Counted from the stretch's first letter, positions 1 to 8,588 are shown. The stretch: DNA of 40,271 nt from an uncultured Flavobacteriales bacterium (GCA_913020435.1 CAJVZZ010000024.1:1-40271), one strand, 5' to 3'. The notes: generated by a model not told the origin, from the sequence alone. Translations and numbers: made by a program.

Positions 1-10
1 TAAGGGCTAA

Positions 11-1168
11 TTAATTGTACTTAATAAGTTTAATAATTTGTCCTTCTATATACAAGTAATACATGCTTGGCGGAAATTGTGATAAGTCGATTTGCTTGTT
101 ATCTCCAGTTAGATATCCCGCCAATAAGCGCTGCCCCATAGGTGAAATAATTTCGTAATGACCATTTCCATGCATTTTTAAATTAACTACACTTTTCGTT
201 GGATTAGGGTAAACCCGAATGACTGAAAGGTCATTATGAATAACATTTTCTTCCTTCAATAGCGGATTAACTGCACTTGTATCTTTCTTCGTTGTATCCG
301 TTTCTAATAATTCACATTTGAAATCTTGTTCTAGCTTGGATGCAATGAGAGGGCTTACTAAAAGTGTGTCTGTTAATAGGGGACAATAACAGTCGTTTTT
401 TTCTACATAAAGTTTTAGCCAAGAGAGCGCTACTTTTCCAACATAACCTCCACCACCTCTGGGTGTGTTGGCAACAGAGTGATTGCCATTTGCAATTTCG
501 AATAGTATTTTGTCAGTCGTATTTGGTGTTTGGTTATAATGAATATCTGCGTGTTGCACAGGAGGAGCAGTAGGATCATTTTCTCCACTAAAAATAAGCA
601 CAGGACTTTGATGATTGAGCTGGGGATTAGGGAGCCATGGACACAATGCTACAACACCAGCAATAGTGGTGTCAAGTACAGCGGCCCTCTGAGCGCCGCC
701 GCCGCCCATAGACCAACCACTTACGGCCAATTGATTCAGGTTAAGTGCTCCATTAAGCGGAGATGATATTCTAATATTTTCTTGTTTTATGGTTTCTAAG
801 GCATCCAACAACGCTAAAGCGCGTATTTCTGGAAGATCAAAAGGAGAATTCGTGCCTATAATAATGGTTACAATTCCGTGAGAAGCATAAAATGGACCCC
901 ATTCTTGAACACTTGAAGGAAGCGCAGTAAACCCAGGTATAATTGCAATACTAGCGAACGGCGGATTTCCATTTGTTGGGTAGTAGATAGTCGCTCCTAA
1001 ATAATCAGGACCATTGCGAATTCCATCTGCCTCGGTGAGGGTGGCAACTATAAGAGCTCCAGGATTTGCAAGACTCTCTATTGTTATGCCATCACATTGG
1101 GCTTTAACAATATTGGTAAATAGAGGAGAGATAAAAGCGAATAATATTAAAAGGTATATTTTTTTCAT
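11..1168 (-). CDS. Secreted PETase/cutinase-like polyester hydrolase with T9SS type A sorting domain
   Basis: Predicted alpha/beta hydrolase of the PET hydrolase/cutinase (dienelactone hydrolase-like) family, 385 aa. Residues 1-23 are a signal peptide ending VKAQ. The nucleophile elbow is GWSMGGGG (151-158) with Ser153; Asp198 lies in ENDPTAP and His230 in NGNHSVAN, completing the triad. Phe80 in IPGFTA and Met154 fit the oxyanion hole, and Trp178 in CPW fits the substrate clamp. Spacing matches Ideonella PETase closely (Ser to Trp 25, Ser to Asp 45 against 46). Trp152 is PETase-like, while His206 is the cutinase-like residue. The catalytic domain ends near residue 258; a linker follows, and residues about 316-385, starting VYPNPT, form a type A T9SS sorting domain. 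Family and secretion route are well supported; activity on PET or natural polyesters such as cutin or PHA is inference. It stands alone, with its own -7 element upstream. Confidence 0.85.
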   Translation of the reverse strand: MKKIYLLILFAFISPLFTNIVKAQCDGITIESLANPGALIVATLTEADGIRNGPDYLGATIYYPTNGNPPFASIAIIPGFTALPSSVQEWGPFYASHGIVTIIIGTNSPFDLPEIRALALLDALETIKQENIRISSPLNGALNLNQLAVSGWSMGGGGAQRAAVLDTTIAGVVALCPWLPNPQLNHQSPVLIFSGENDPTAPPVQHADIHYNQTPNTTDKILFEIANGNHSVANTPRGGGGYVGKVALSWLKLYVEKNDCYCPLLTDTLLVSPLIASKLEQDFKCELLETDTTKKDTSAVNPLLKEENVIHNDLSVIRVYPNPTKSVVNLKMHGNGHYEIISPMGQRLLAGYLTGDNKQIDLSQFPPSMYYLYIEGQIIKLIKYN

Positions 1169-1212
1169 TTTTCTAAAATACTTGATAAAGTATATGTTTA
1201 TAATGATTCGAA

Positions 1213-1220
1213 CAAATCTA
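1213..1220 (-). promoter_or_regulatory. -7 promoter element TAGATTTG
   Basis: On the minus strand TAGATTTG matches the Bacteroidota -7 consensus TAnnTTTG, 44 bases upstream of the hydrolase start. No -33 TTG is visible at the usual spacing. A short inverted repeat (ATACTT-GATA-AAGTAT, 1178-1193) lies between it and the start codon and might be an operator. Confidence 0.35.
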
Positions 1221-1321
1221 AGGTTTCATTTGCTTTGTTTTTAATTAGGAATTAGCATAATTATATCTCTTTTTCAGTTACAATGTGATTCATTTTGTAT
1301 TCTCATTGTTGAAGCTTAATT

Positions 1322-1342
1322 TTATGAGTTTACAACTCATAA
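1322..1342. repeat. Perfect 9-bp inverted repeat
   Basis: TTATGAGTT and AACTCATAA flank a 3-base loop. The palindrome sits in the divergent gap, 15 bases before the -33 TTTG of the downstream gene. It could be an operator or a hairpin; there is no U-tract in either direction. Confidence 0.4.
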
Positions 1343-1356
1343 TACTGAAATAGCGA

Positions 1357-1386
1357 TTTGGATTTACAACATTCCATTTAGCTTTG
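1357..1386 (+). promoter_or_regulatory. -33/-7 promoter (TTTG-N18-TAGCTTTG)
   Basis: TTTG at 1357-1360 and TAGCTTTG at 1379-1386 are 18 bases apart, a good Bacteroidota-type promoter. The -7 element ends 6 bases before the ATG at 1393, so the transcript would be leaderless or nearly so. It overlaps the in-frame TTG at 1384, which argues that 1393 is the true start. Confidence 0.5.
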
Positions 1387-1392
1387 TTTTCG

Positions 1393-1962
1393 ATGCACAC
1401 AATTGAACCTTATTACCGTTGGCGAGAGCTTTATTTAGCAGAAGAAGACGAACGCTCGCCTTTTTATGGAAAGGAGTATTCAGAGTTTTACTTTAGCGAT
1501 ACCATTTACGACCATGTTATTCACCCTCAGTGGGATAACATAGGTTCTGAGACACTTTTTCTGAAGCTTATTTATACCGATTACGACGCACAGTTTGCCA
1601 TAATAGAGCTCATGGGCGAGTGGAACGATACGCTTCACAACGACATTCAGGCATTAAAACGAAACATAATCGATCATTTGGTCGACGAAGGAATCAACCG
1701 TTTTATACTCATTGGCGAAAACGTGCTTAACTTTCACCCTTCAGATGATTCCTACTACGAAGAATGGTTCGAAGACATTGAAGAAGGTTGGATTGCCACC
1801 TTGAATTTTAGACAGCATGTGTTGGAGGATTTTGGTCATGAAAATATCGACCAGTATTTTGTTACGGGTGGGAAACTGAACGATATGGCATGGAGAACCC
1901 GCCCACCGAATGAACTATTTTTATTGATTGATAATTTGGTTACAAAACGATTGAGTATATGA
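1393..1962 (+). CDS. Hypothetical protein
   Basis: 189 residues from the ATG at 1393; an in-frame TTG at 1384 is rejected because it lies inside the promoter. I do not recognise a named domain. The protein is acidic and rich in Tyr, Trp and Asp/Glu, with no signal peptide or membrane segment, so it is probably cytoplasmic. A central stretch resembles an alpha/beta core (strand FAIIEL, helix, then RFILIGENVL), followed by an acidic loop with SYYEEWFEDIEE and a C-terminal half rich in aromatic residues. Its stop overlaps the start of the next gene (ATGATG/TGA), so the two are probably cotranslated. Function unknown. Confidence 0.75.
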   Translation: MHTIEPYYRWRELYLAEEDERSPFYGKEYSEFYFSDTIYDHVIHPQWDNIGSETLFLKLIYTDYDAQFAIIELMGEWNDTLHNDIQALKRNIIDHLVDEGINRFILIGENVLNFHPSDDSYYEEWFEDIEEGWIATLNFRQHVLEDFGHENIDQYFVTGGKLNDMAWRTRPPNELFLLIDNLVTKRLSI

Positions 1963-3260
1963 TGCATTTAAGGCGCACCGATTTTGGTAAATTAATTCTG
2001 ATAATAAGTTGTGTTTTAATTTCCCTGCAAGGTTTTACACAAAAGCCAGTAAGAGTAGGTAATGTAGATAGCCCAAACGAACCCAGCATTAACATAAACC
2101 GACAGAACTCCCAAGAAGTATTGTGTGGAGCCAATCTCAATAATCTATACCTAAGTCATGATGGTGGCAAGACTTGGGAAAGCAAAAAAATGACTTCCGA
2201 TTACGGCGTACACGGCGATCCTGTGGTCATCTCAGATAGCTCAGGTCGTTTTTATTATTTTCATTTAAGTAATCCAATACTCGGCAGTTGGATCGATAGA
2301 ATTGTTTGTCAAACCTCTGAAGATTTCGGTAAAACTTGGTCGACTGGAAGCTACACTGGATTGAATGGTAATAAAGCGCAAGACAAACATTGGGCGGTAT
2401 ATAATGAAGCTACAAACGAACTGCATGTTTCATGGACTCAGTTTGATCTCTATGGAAGCAGAAACAAAGACAACCGATCGAATATTATGTATTCTAAGTC
2501 TGAGGATAACGGAGGGACTTGGACTATGGCGAATCAAATTAACCAAGCATCGGGCGATTGTATCGATAGTTCATTAACTACCGAAGGTGCTGTTCCGACT
2601 TTCTCTAATGATGGAAGCCTATACATCGCTTGGGCTGGCCCAGCAGGTATTCGAATGAATACTTATAGTAAAGGTGCTTGGTCACCAATAGCCACTTTGA
2701 TAGATAGTAATAAGGCGGGTTGGTCGTACTCGATTCCTGGTGTAAATCGCTGTAACGGAATGCCGATTACAGTTTGCGATCGTTCAAAAGGCGATTATGA
2801 GGGAAGAATTTATGTGAATTGGAGCGATCAGCGCGAAGGAACTGACAACACAGATATCTTTTTGAAGTACAGCGATACTAAAGGTAATCAATGGTCCGAG
2901 CCAGTTCGAATAGGAAAAAGAGGAGGGAAGCATCACCAGTTTCTAACTTGGATGTCTGTGGATCAAACTACAGGGGCTTTGTACTTTGTGTATTACGACA
3001 GAAGTCGATTTAAGGACAACCGAACTGATGTGGTTTTAGCACGATCCTACAACGGTGGAAAAAGCTTTAAATACAAACGGATAAGACAAGCACCCTTTAA
3101 ACCAGTTGCGGGTAAGTTTTTTGGCGATTACAATAATATTGACGCTCATAATGGATTAGTGCAGCTCGTTTGGACAAGAATGGACAATGCAGATACGAGT
3201 GTTTGGACTGCTCGATTTAAAGAGCGAAAATGGAGAGTTAAGCGGTTGAGGAGAAGGTAG
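1959..3260 (+). CDS. Secreted sialidase-like (Asp-box/BNR repeat) beta-propeller protein
   Basis: 433 aa. Residues 1-28 form a signal peptide ending GFTQ. Asp-box motifs of the S-x-D-x-G-x-T-W type recur at 66-73 (SHDGGKTW), 120-127 (SEDFGKTW) and 181-188 (SEDNGGTW), with weaker copies at 305-312 and 363-370, spaced as in a six-bladed sialidase-like propeller. No T9SS sorting domain follows; the end is very basic (WRVKRLRRR). Asp-boxes are structural and occur in sialidases, other glycosidases and non-enzymatic propellers, and I do not see the sialidase arginine triad with confidence, so substrate and activity are open. ATG at 1959 or 1962 could start it; both overlap the upstream gene. It probably acts in the periplasm or outside the cell. 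Confidence 0.75.
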   Translation: MMHLRRTDFGKLILIISCVLISLQGFTQKPVRVGNVDSPNEPSININRQNSQEVLCGANLNNLYLSHDGGKTWESKKMTSDYGVHGDPVVISDSSGRFYYFHLSNPILGSWIDRIVCQTSEDFGKTWSTGSYTGLNGNKAQDKHWAVYNEATNELHVSWTQFDLYGSRNKDNRSNIMYSKSEDNGGTWTMANQINQASGDCIDSSLTTEGAVPTFSNDGSLYIAWAGPAGIRMNTYSKGAWSPIATLIDSNKAGWSYSIPGVNRCNGMPITVCDRSKGDYEGRIYVNWSDQREGTDNTDIFLKYSDTKGNQWSEPVRIGKRGGKHHQFLTWMSVDQTTGALYFVYYDRSRFKDNRTDVVLARSYNGGKSFKYKRIRQAPFKPVAGKFFGDYNNIDAHNGLVQLVWTRMDNADTSVWTARFKERKWRVKRLRRR

Positions 3261-3390
3261 TTTTAGTGTTGAGTTTTTAATGTAAAGTGTATCACGTATT
3301 GTGTATTCCGTTGGCTAGTGCTGGTTTTTAAATTCGGGTCTGCTTTGCGATTTCTTAGCGTCACCGCTTATTAAGACAATTGAATCTGTG

Positions 3391-3483
3391 GTTATCCGAA
3401 TTAGATTTCGAACAGAAGTTTCACTAAATCTCCTTCGTCGATAAGTTCATCTAGTCTTCCCGTATGAAGTTGGTATTTATAAT
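3391..3483 (-). repeat. Degenerate dispersed repeat, copy A
   Basis: About 90 bases resembling 24795-24884; over 75 ungapped positions (3409-3483 against 24810-24884) I count 56 identities. On the minus strand both copies keep an open frame with a shared pattern Y-x-Y-x-x-H...R...EL-x-DEG...KLL-x-EI, this copy ending FEI and stop. It looks like the decayed 3' end of a gene or mobile element of unknown family. The rest of 3261-3522 shows nothing clear. Confidence 0.45.
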
Positions 3484-3522
3484 TTGTACTTCTCTGGATA
3501 ATAATCACCAAGAATTATTTAT

Positions 3523-4641
3523 TTAAAACGACTCAGCAAAAGTCAAATAAAACTGCTGGCGATTATTATCTCCACGGGCGTAATCAAATCGGATGTGCAC
3601 ACGTTCTTTTTTATTGAAAGCCAAACGAAATCCACCACCGTAAGAATAGCGCAAAAAGTCGGTATTGAATTCCTCGAAATTATCTGCAACAGCTCCAGTT
3701 CCAGCAAATATTGCAAAACCAAAAAAGTGCCAGATCGGCGTGCGGTATTCAACTTGAGAAGCCATTAGATGATTGTCTCTAAACTCACCTTTTCGATAAC
3801 CACGCATTATTTTATCGCCACCTAACTGAGAGATTTTGTTAAACGGAGCTGTTCCGAAAATAGACGAACCATAACCGTGTAAACCAATAATGTGATTTTT
3901 ACCTAGATTGAAATATTTCCGAAGGTCAACTGTAAATAAATTATATCCAAAATTACCACCCATAGCTTTGTTAAACCCTAAAAATGAGACATTTGCATAA
4001 TATCCTTTTGTAGGAGCGTAAATAAAATCGCGACCATCGTATTCTAATTCCCAGCCAATTGCTGTGGTTACACTTCCCGATGCACCTGCGGTATTTAAGG
4101 TGTCTAAAAGTCCATTAGGTTCTACTGAAGTAATTGTGGTGTTTTGGTAAAAAAGCTTGGGTCCGGTATAGATTCTCTTTTTGAATTTTTTGAGGCCAGT
4201 AATTGCGAATCGTGGAAAATTAGCACCATAGTCTTCTTCATATTTTGTGTCGTTGGTATTTCCTATTCCAGCAAAAAAGTAGGGGTAGCGGTAGTACGAA
4301 ATTTCTCCATTAATCCTATAGTTATCTTGCTTTAGAAAGATTTTAAAAGGCATGGAAAAAAGTACCTGATCATTGAGTGTATAAGCAAAAGAAAGTCCTG
4401 CTAAACTCAATGGAGAAATGGTGTCTTTTTGATTGAATCGGCGATACATTAATGCTGAAACACCAAATGCCCAGCTGGTTTCAGGTTTGAAATATACAGA
4501 GGGCAATACTGTAAGTTTTCGTTGTTTGTTTAAGTCAAAACCAAGAAAAGATTGTTCGGTACTATCTTTAGTTTGAGCAAAACCTGCAAAGCCTATAGCT
4601 AAAACAAAACCAAATAAAATGTATTTGAAAATGCCTTGCAT
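3523..4641 (-). CDS. Omp85/BamA-like surface antigen (D15) outer-membrane beta-barrel protein
   Basis: 372 aa. Signal peptide at 1-22 (AIGFAGFAQ). The remainder is alternating amphipathic strands typical of an outer-membrane barrel, with Omp85-like features: an EYDGRDFIYAPTKGYY strand near 200, the loop region GGDKIMRGYRKGEFRDN near 280, and a final strand ending in Phe (FYLTFAESF). There are no POTRA domains, so it is the short BamA/TamA-family type common in Bacteroidota rather than BamA itself, which is about twice as long. Its start overlaps the Nudix stop by one base (TAATG), which suggests translational coupling in the serine-locus transcript. Substrate or role unknown. Confidence 0.8.
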   Translation of the reverse strand: MQGIFKYILFGFVLAIGFAGFAQTKDSTEQSFLGFDLNKQRKLTVLPSVYFKPETSWAFGVSALMYRRFNQKDTISPLSLAGLSFAYTLNDQVLFSMPFKIFLKQDNYRINGEISYYRYPYFFAGIGNTNDTKYEEDYGANFPRFAITGLKKFKKRIYTGPKLFYQNTTITSVEPNGLLDTLNTAGASGSVTTAIGWELEYDGRDFIYAPTKGYYANVSFLGFNKAMGGNFGYNLFTVDLRKYFNLGKNHIIGLHGYGSSIFGTAPFNKISQLGGDKIMRGYRKGEFRDNHLMASQVEYRTPIWHFFGFAIFAGTGAVADNFEEFNTDFLRYSYGGGFRLAFNKKERVHIRFDYARGDNNRQQFYLTFAESF

Positions 4642-5096
4642 TAGAATGTTGCTACCAATTTGTTAATTGCAGTCTGATCACTTAAAAAAGTAAATGCTTC
4701 TGCTTTTAAATCCTTCAGTTCTACCCAACGAAACGACTCTTGATTTTCGGTTAACGAATAATCGAAATCCATTTTTTGTTTAGAAACCTTAATACGCTCA
4801 ACATCCTGAAATTGGCAATTGAAATACATACAAATGACCTGTTGCCAAGGTCTAAAGTAGCTCTGAATGTATTCATCTGTGGTATAAAAAGGCGCTCCGA
4901 CAGTAATTTTAGCGCCCATTTCTTCATCTGCTTCGCGATGTAAACATTCAATTGGAGATTCACCAAATTCCAATCCACCACCAGGCAATTTGGTAAATGG
5001 TTTTCCTTGTAACAATTCATCAGAAACTAACAAGGAACCCTCATGAATAAAAAGGCCATAGATCCGTACGTTAAACTCTGTAGGCATTTCTGACAT
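4641..5096 (-). CDS. Nudix hydrolase
   Basis: 151 aa, single Nudix domain. The Nudix box Gx5Ex7REUxEExGU is intact at residues 40-62: Gly40, Glu46, Arg54, Glu55, Glu58, Glu59 and Gly61, so divalent-metal-dependent hydrolysis of a nucleoside diphosphate linked to another group is expected. The length is normal and no other domain is attached. A later start at Met4 is possible. Start and stop both overlap neighbours by one base (TAATG), placing it between DUF1015 and the Omp85-like gene in one transcript. The substrate cannot be read from the sequence. Confidence 0.88.
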   Translation of the reverse strand: MSEMPTEFNVRIYGLFIHEGSLLVSDELLQGKPFTKLPGGGLEFGESPIECLHREADEEMGAKITVGAPFYTTDEYIQSYFRPWQQVICMYFNCQFQDVERIKVSKQKMDFDYSLTENQESFRWVELKDLKAEAFTFLSDQTAINKLVATF

Positions 5097-6343
5097 TACT
5101 CGCTTATTTTATATAAGGCCAACCCACTTCGGATTTTAGGCTCGATATAGGTGCTTTTTGGTGGCATATGAGAATGCATATCAGCTACATTTTTTAATTG
5201 GTCAATAGTAACAGGGTGCAATGCAAATGCAACTTTCATTTTGCCTGAGTCAACCAACTTTGTGAGTACCTGAGTATCATTTCGAGCACCTAAAAATTGG
5301 ACACGTCTATCTTTTCGTAAATCACCAATGCCTAATATAGGTTCCAGAATATTTTTTGAAAGAATAGACACATCCAGCTTCTCCACAGGATGGTTCTGGT
5401 CAAAGGTTCCAATTTTAGCATCTAATGCGTACCAGGTATTGGAGAGGTACATGCCTATTTGGTTATATGATTTTGGTTTGAAAGCCTTTACAGCTAGTTT
5501 GGTAATATCGAAAAATTCGTCAAGTTTTGACAAAAATTCGGTATCGGAAAGGCCATTTAAATCCTCAACTACTCGGTTGAATTCCAGAATATTAAGTTCG
5601 CTCTCTGGTACAAAAAAGCTCATCAGGAAATTGTACTTTTCGTTTCCTGTATGATTAGGATTATTCCTACGCATTTCATGTCCCAATAAATTAGACGAAG
5701 CACATCGGTGATGACCATCGGCAATATAGAGTGCATTAAAATCTACAAATTGCTCCTGAATTACTTTTATATCCTCAGGATCTGATATTTTCCAGAATTG
5801 GTGACAAGCACTATTCGCACTCATGTAATCGTACTCGGGAGTGGACTGCAACTGTCTTTCCAGTACTTCTTTTATGCGATCGTTATCTGGATAAGTCATC
5901 AGCACAGGCTCAGCATTCATGTCTGTTGTTTCCAAATAATTTTTGAAAATAACTTCTCGTTTTAGAATAGTGTGTTCGTGCTTTTTAATAACTCCGTTTT
6001 CGTAATCGTCAATAGATGCGCCAGCAATAATTCCGGTAAATACATTGCCTCTAAACTTTTGACGGTATACATAAAGGCTATCTTCTTTGTCTTGTACAAA
6101 AGTGCCTTCTGCAATAAATTGATTAATCTTACCTCTAACTTTTTTAAATCTACTTACCGTATTTGATTTGGTTTTTTTTTGGTCACCAAATTCTGGATTA
6201 ATGATATGAATGAATGAGTAGGGGTTAGTGCTCAATTTATGCGTCAAACCAGACCTTGAATAAGACACGAATGATCTAGACGCTACTAGATGCACCATAT
6301 TTCTTGGTGGACGGAAAGCTTTAAAAGGAATAATTTTTGCCAT
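5096..6343 (-). CDS. DUF1015 family protein of the serine-biosynthesis locus
   Basis: 415 aa, full length for DUF1015 (COG4198). The family starts with the typical FKAFRPP segment near residue 7, has a conserved KKHEHT region (120-125) and the signature ADGHHRCAS (208-216). No signal peptide; cytoplasmic. DGHHR also occurs in ParB/sulfiredoxin-fold free serine kinases (SerK, SbnI), and the gene follows serC and serA, so a role in phosphoserine or serine metabolism is a reasonable inference, not an established function. A terminator-like hairpin ends exactly at its start codon, so there is no room for an ordinary leader. Its stop overlaps the Nudix start (TAATG). Confidence 0.85.
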   Translation of the reverse strand: MAKIIPFKAFRPPRNMVHLVASRSFVSYSRSGLTHKLSTNPYSFIHIINPEFGDQKKTKSNTVSRFKKVRGKINQFIAEGTFVQDKEDSLYVYRQKFRGNVFTGIIAGASIDDYENGVIKKHEHTILKREVIFKNYLETTDMNAEPVLMTYPDNDRIKEVLERQLQSTPEYDYMSANSACHQFWKISDPEDIKVIQEQFVDFNALYIADGHHRCASSNLLGHEMRRNNPNHTGNEKYNFLMSFFVPESELNILEFNRVVEDLNGLSDTEFLSKLDEFFDITKLAVKAFKPKSYNQIGMYLSNTWYALDAKIGTFDQNHPVEKLDVSILSKNILEPILGIGDLRKDRRVQFLGARNDTQVLTKLVDSGKMKVAFALHPVTIDQLKNVADMHSHMPPKSTYIEPKIRSGLALYKISE

Positions 6344-6372
6344 AAAAAAACGCGGCAGTTTTGGCTGCCGCG
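6344..6372 (-). terminator. Intrinsic terminator-like hairpin between serA and DUF1015
   Basis: Minus strand: CGCGGCAG, loop CCAAAA, CTGCCGCG, then seven T. The 8-bp GC-rich stem with U-tract is a textbook terminator, but the U-tract is followed at once by the ATG of the DUF1015 gene (6343). Confidence 0.8.
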
Positions 6373-6375
6373 TTG

Positions 6376-6383
6376 CAAATATA
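6376..6383 (-). promoter_or_regulatory. -7 promoter element TATATTTG before DUF1015
   Basis: TATATTTG on the minus strand fits TAnnTTTG and lies just after the serA stop. Transcription from it would begin at or near the base of the hairpin at 6351-6372, giving a DUF1015 mRNA whose leader is that hairpin. No -33 TTG at the normal distance. Confidence 0.35.
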
Positions 6384-6399
6384 CTTTGAGTCTAAGGAC

Positions 6400-7350
6400 T
6401 TAGCAGTGAGCAATAATAAAATTCGCTAATTCTTCTCCAATTCTATCTTGAGCTTCCAAAGTAGCCGCTCCAACATGAGGAGTAGAAGCAATTTTAGAAT
6501 GCTTTAATAAAGCGTCATTCGGAGTTGGTTCGTTTTCGAATACGTCTAAGGCACAACCTGCAACTTTCCCACTATCCAATGCAGCTAATAAATCACTTTC
6601 ATTAATAACACCACCTCGAGCAATGTTTACCAAATAAGCTCCATCTTTCATTTTAGCTAATTCAGCAGCACCAATTACGGCACTTCCGTCAGCTTGTTTG
6701 GGCACGTGAATAGATATAAAATCAGAGCTTGAAATCAATTCTTCCATTCCAATTGTAGCAATTGAAACTGTTACAGATTGACCTTGTAAAGATAACTTAA
6801 TATCAGCATTTGCAACAAATGGATCATGTGCAACAACGTTCATTCCACAACCAATAGCGTATTGAGCTACTGACTGACCAATTCTTCCAAATCCAATAAT
6901 ACCAAGAGTTTTTCCTCTTAATTCAACGCCTTTTCCATATTTCTTCTTCAAAACTTTGAAGTTAGATGCGCCATTAACTGGCATTTCTTTGTTCGCATCG
7001 TAAGTCATTCTTACCAAGCTAAACAACTGAGTCATTACTAATTCGGCAACGGATTGTGAAGAAGCAGCGGGAGTATTAAATACATGCAATCCTTTAGATC
7101 GACCATACTCAACATCAATGTTATCCATTCCAACTCCGCCACGTCCAATCATTTTAAGATTAGGACAAGCATCCATTACTTCTTTCCTTACTGTAGTTGC
7201 AGATCTTACTAAAACTACCTCATAGTTTTCGTTGTTAATTGCATCAATCAAGTTTTCTTGGGCAACCGTTTGGGTAACTACTTTATGGCCTGCTTTTTCA
7301 AGAATAATTTTTCCTGAATTCGCGATACCATCATTTGCTAAAATATTCAT
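6400..7350 (-). CDS. serA: D-3-phosphoglycerate dehydrogenase
   Basis: 316 aa, short form without the C-terminal ACT regulatory domain found in longer SerA proteins. Converts 3-phosphoglycerate to 3-phosphohydroxypyruvate, the first step of serine synthesis, in the cytoplasm. NAD-binding GFGRIG is at 153-158 (GxGxxG). Catalytic residues of the D-2-hydroxyacid dehydrogenase family are visible: Arg245 (NIARGG), Glu274 (DVFENEP) and His292 (TPHVGA). It follows serC on the same strand after 167 bases that hold only weak inverted repeats (for example 7410-7427). Lack of ACT suggests no serine feedback through that domain. The serC neighbour makes SerA more likely than another D-2-hydroxyacid dehydrogenase. 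Confidence 0.93.
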   Translation of the reverse strand: MNILANDGIANSGKIILEKAGHKVVTQTVAQENLIDAINNENYEVVLVRSATTVRKEVMDACPNLKMIGRGGVGMDNIDVEYGRSKGLHVFNTPAASSQSVAELVMTQLFSLVRMTYDANKEMPVNGASNFKVLKKKYGKGVELRGKTLGIIGFGRIGQSVAQYAIGCGMNVVAHDPFVANADIKLSLQGQSVTVSIATIGMEELISSSDFISIHVPKQADGSAVIGAAELAKMKDGAYLVNIARGGVINESDLLAALDSGKVAGCALDVFENEPTPNDALLKHSKIASTPHVGAATLEAQDRIGEELANFIIAHC

Positions 7351-7517
7351 TGTTGTTTTTTAAGTTAGAATCAAACTCCTTGTTCAAAATGATCTTGTTT
7401 AGTGCCTCATTACTTTTTGTAAAGTAAGATGTTGAAACCTGTTCGAAAGTTCAAACGGGCAAGTTCAGAATGATGAGGATAATTTTACATTTTAATTTTT
7501 GACATTATCAGCATAGT

Positions 7518-8588
7518 TTAAGCTGTTTTTTCTAATTCTTTCATACAATCTACCAATAATTGCACACTTTCAACAGGCAATGCATTGTACATTGATGCTC
7601 GGTATCCACCAACTGATCGGTGACCTTTGATTCCGTTGATTTTAGCAGCATTCCATAGTTTATCAAAGGCATCTTTATGTGCCTCATCTTTTAATACGAA
7701 ACAGGCGTTCATATCAGAGCGGTCTTCCAAGTTTGCAGTTCCTTCAAAAAGAGTATTTCTATCAATTTCGTTGTACAGTAATGCTGCTTTTTCATTGTTT
7801 CGTGCTTCAATCCAAGGAATACCGCCGTTTGCTTTTAACCAACGTAGGGTCAGCATAGAAACATAGATAGAAAATACAGGAGGTGTATTGAACATAGATT
7901 CCTTAGAGGCGTGAGTATGAAGGTCTAAATAAGCAGGAATTGATCTTCCGTTTCTTCCAAATACAGCATCTTTTACAATGTATAAAGTAGCTCCAGCAGG
8001 ACCTAAATTCTTTTGAGCTCCAGCGTATATCATATCAAATTGTGATATATCGACGGATTTTGAAAATATATCAGAAGACATATCGCAAACCAATGGAACT
8101 GAGCATTCAGGAAAACTTTTCATTTGAGTTCCGTAAATGGTATTGTTTGAAGTGCAGTGAAAGTAATCTATATCCGAAGGAACCGTATAATCTTTTGGAA
8201 TGAAGTTATAGTTAGCATCTTTTGAAGTTCCCAAAACATCAACGTCTCCAAATAGTTTTGCTTCTTTAATGGCCTTATTTGCCCAAGCGCCGGTATCAGT
8301 ATAAGCCGCTTTACCATTTTCACGCATCAAGTTCATTACCGTAATCAAGAATCCAAGACTCGCTCCTCCCTGAAGGAAAATAACTGAATAGCCTTCAGGC
8401 ACATTTAATATTTCTTTTACTAGAGCAGTAGCCTCATCCATTACAGCGACAAAGTTTTTACTTCGATGTGATATTTCGAGTAATGAGAGATCTAAGTTGT
8501 CAAAATTTCCAACTGCTGCTTGAGCTTCTTTTAAAACTGATTCGTCTAATATACATGGGCCTGCACTGTAATTGTGAACTTTTGCCAT
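7518..8588 (-). CDS. serC: Phosphoserine aminotransferase
   Basis: 356 aa, full length for SerC, a class V PLP aminotransferase. Transfers amino nitrogen from glutamate to 3-phosphohydroxypyruvate to give phosphoserine; the enzyme can also act in pyridoxine synthesis. The start HNYSAGPCIL and substrate-binding segment EISHRSK (38-44) are typical, FLQGGAS (71-77) contacts the cofactor phosphate, and the Schiff-base lysine is Lys193 in AGAQKNLGPAG. C-terminal GHRSVGGYRASMYNAL is the classic SerC signature. First gene of the serC-serA-DUF1015-Nudix-Omp85 run. No clear promoter seen in the 96-base gap upstream. Confidence 0.95.
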   Translation of the reverse strand: MAKVHNYSAGPCILDESVLKEAQAAVGNFDNLDLSLLEISHRSKNFVAVMDEATALVKEILNVPEGYSVIFLQGGASLGFLITVMNLMRENGKAAYTDTGAWANKAIKEAKLFGDVDVLGTSKDANYNFIPKDYTVPSDIDYFHCTSNNTIYGTQMKSFPECSVPLVCDMSSDIFSKSVDISQFDMIYAGAQKNLGPAGATLYIVKDAVFGRNGRSIPAYLDLHTHASKESMFNTPPVFSIYVSMLTLRWLKANGGIPWIEARNNEKAALLYNEIDRNTLFEGTANLEDRSDMNACFVLKDEAHKDAFDKLWNAAKINGIKGHRSVGGYRASMYNALPVESVQLLVDCMKELEKTA

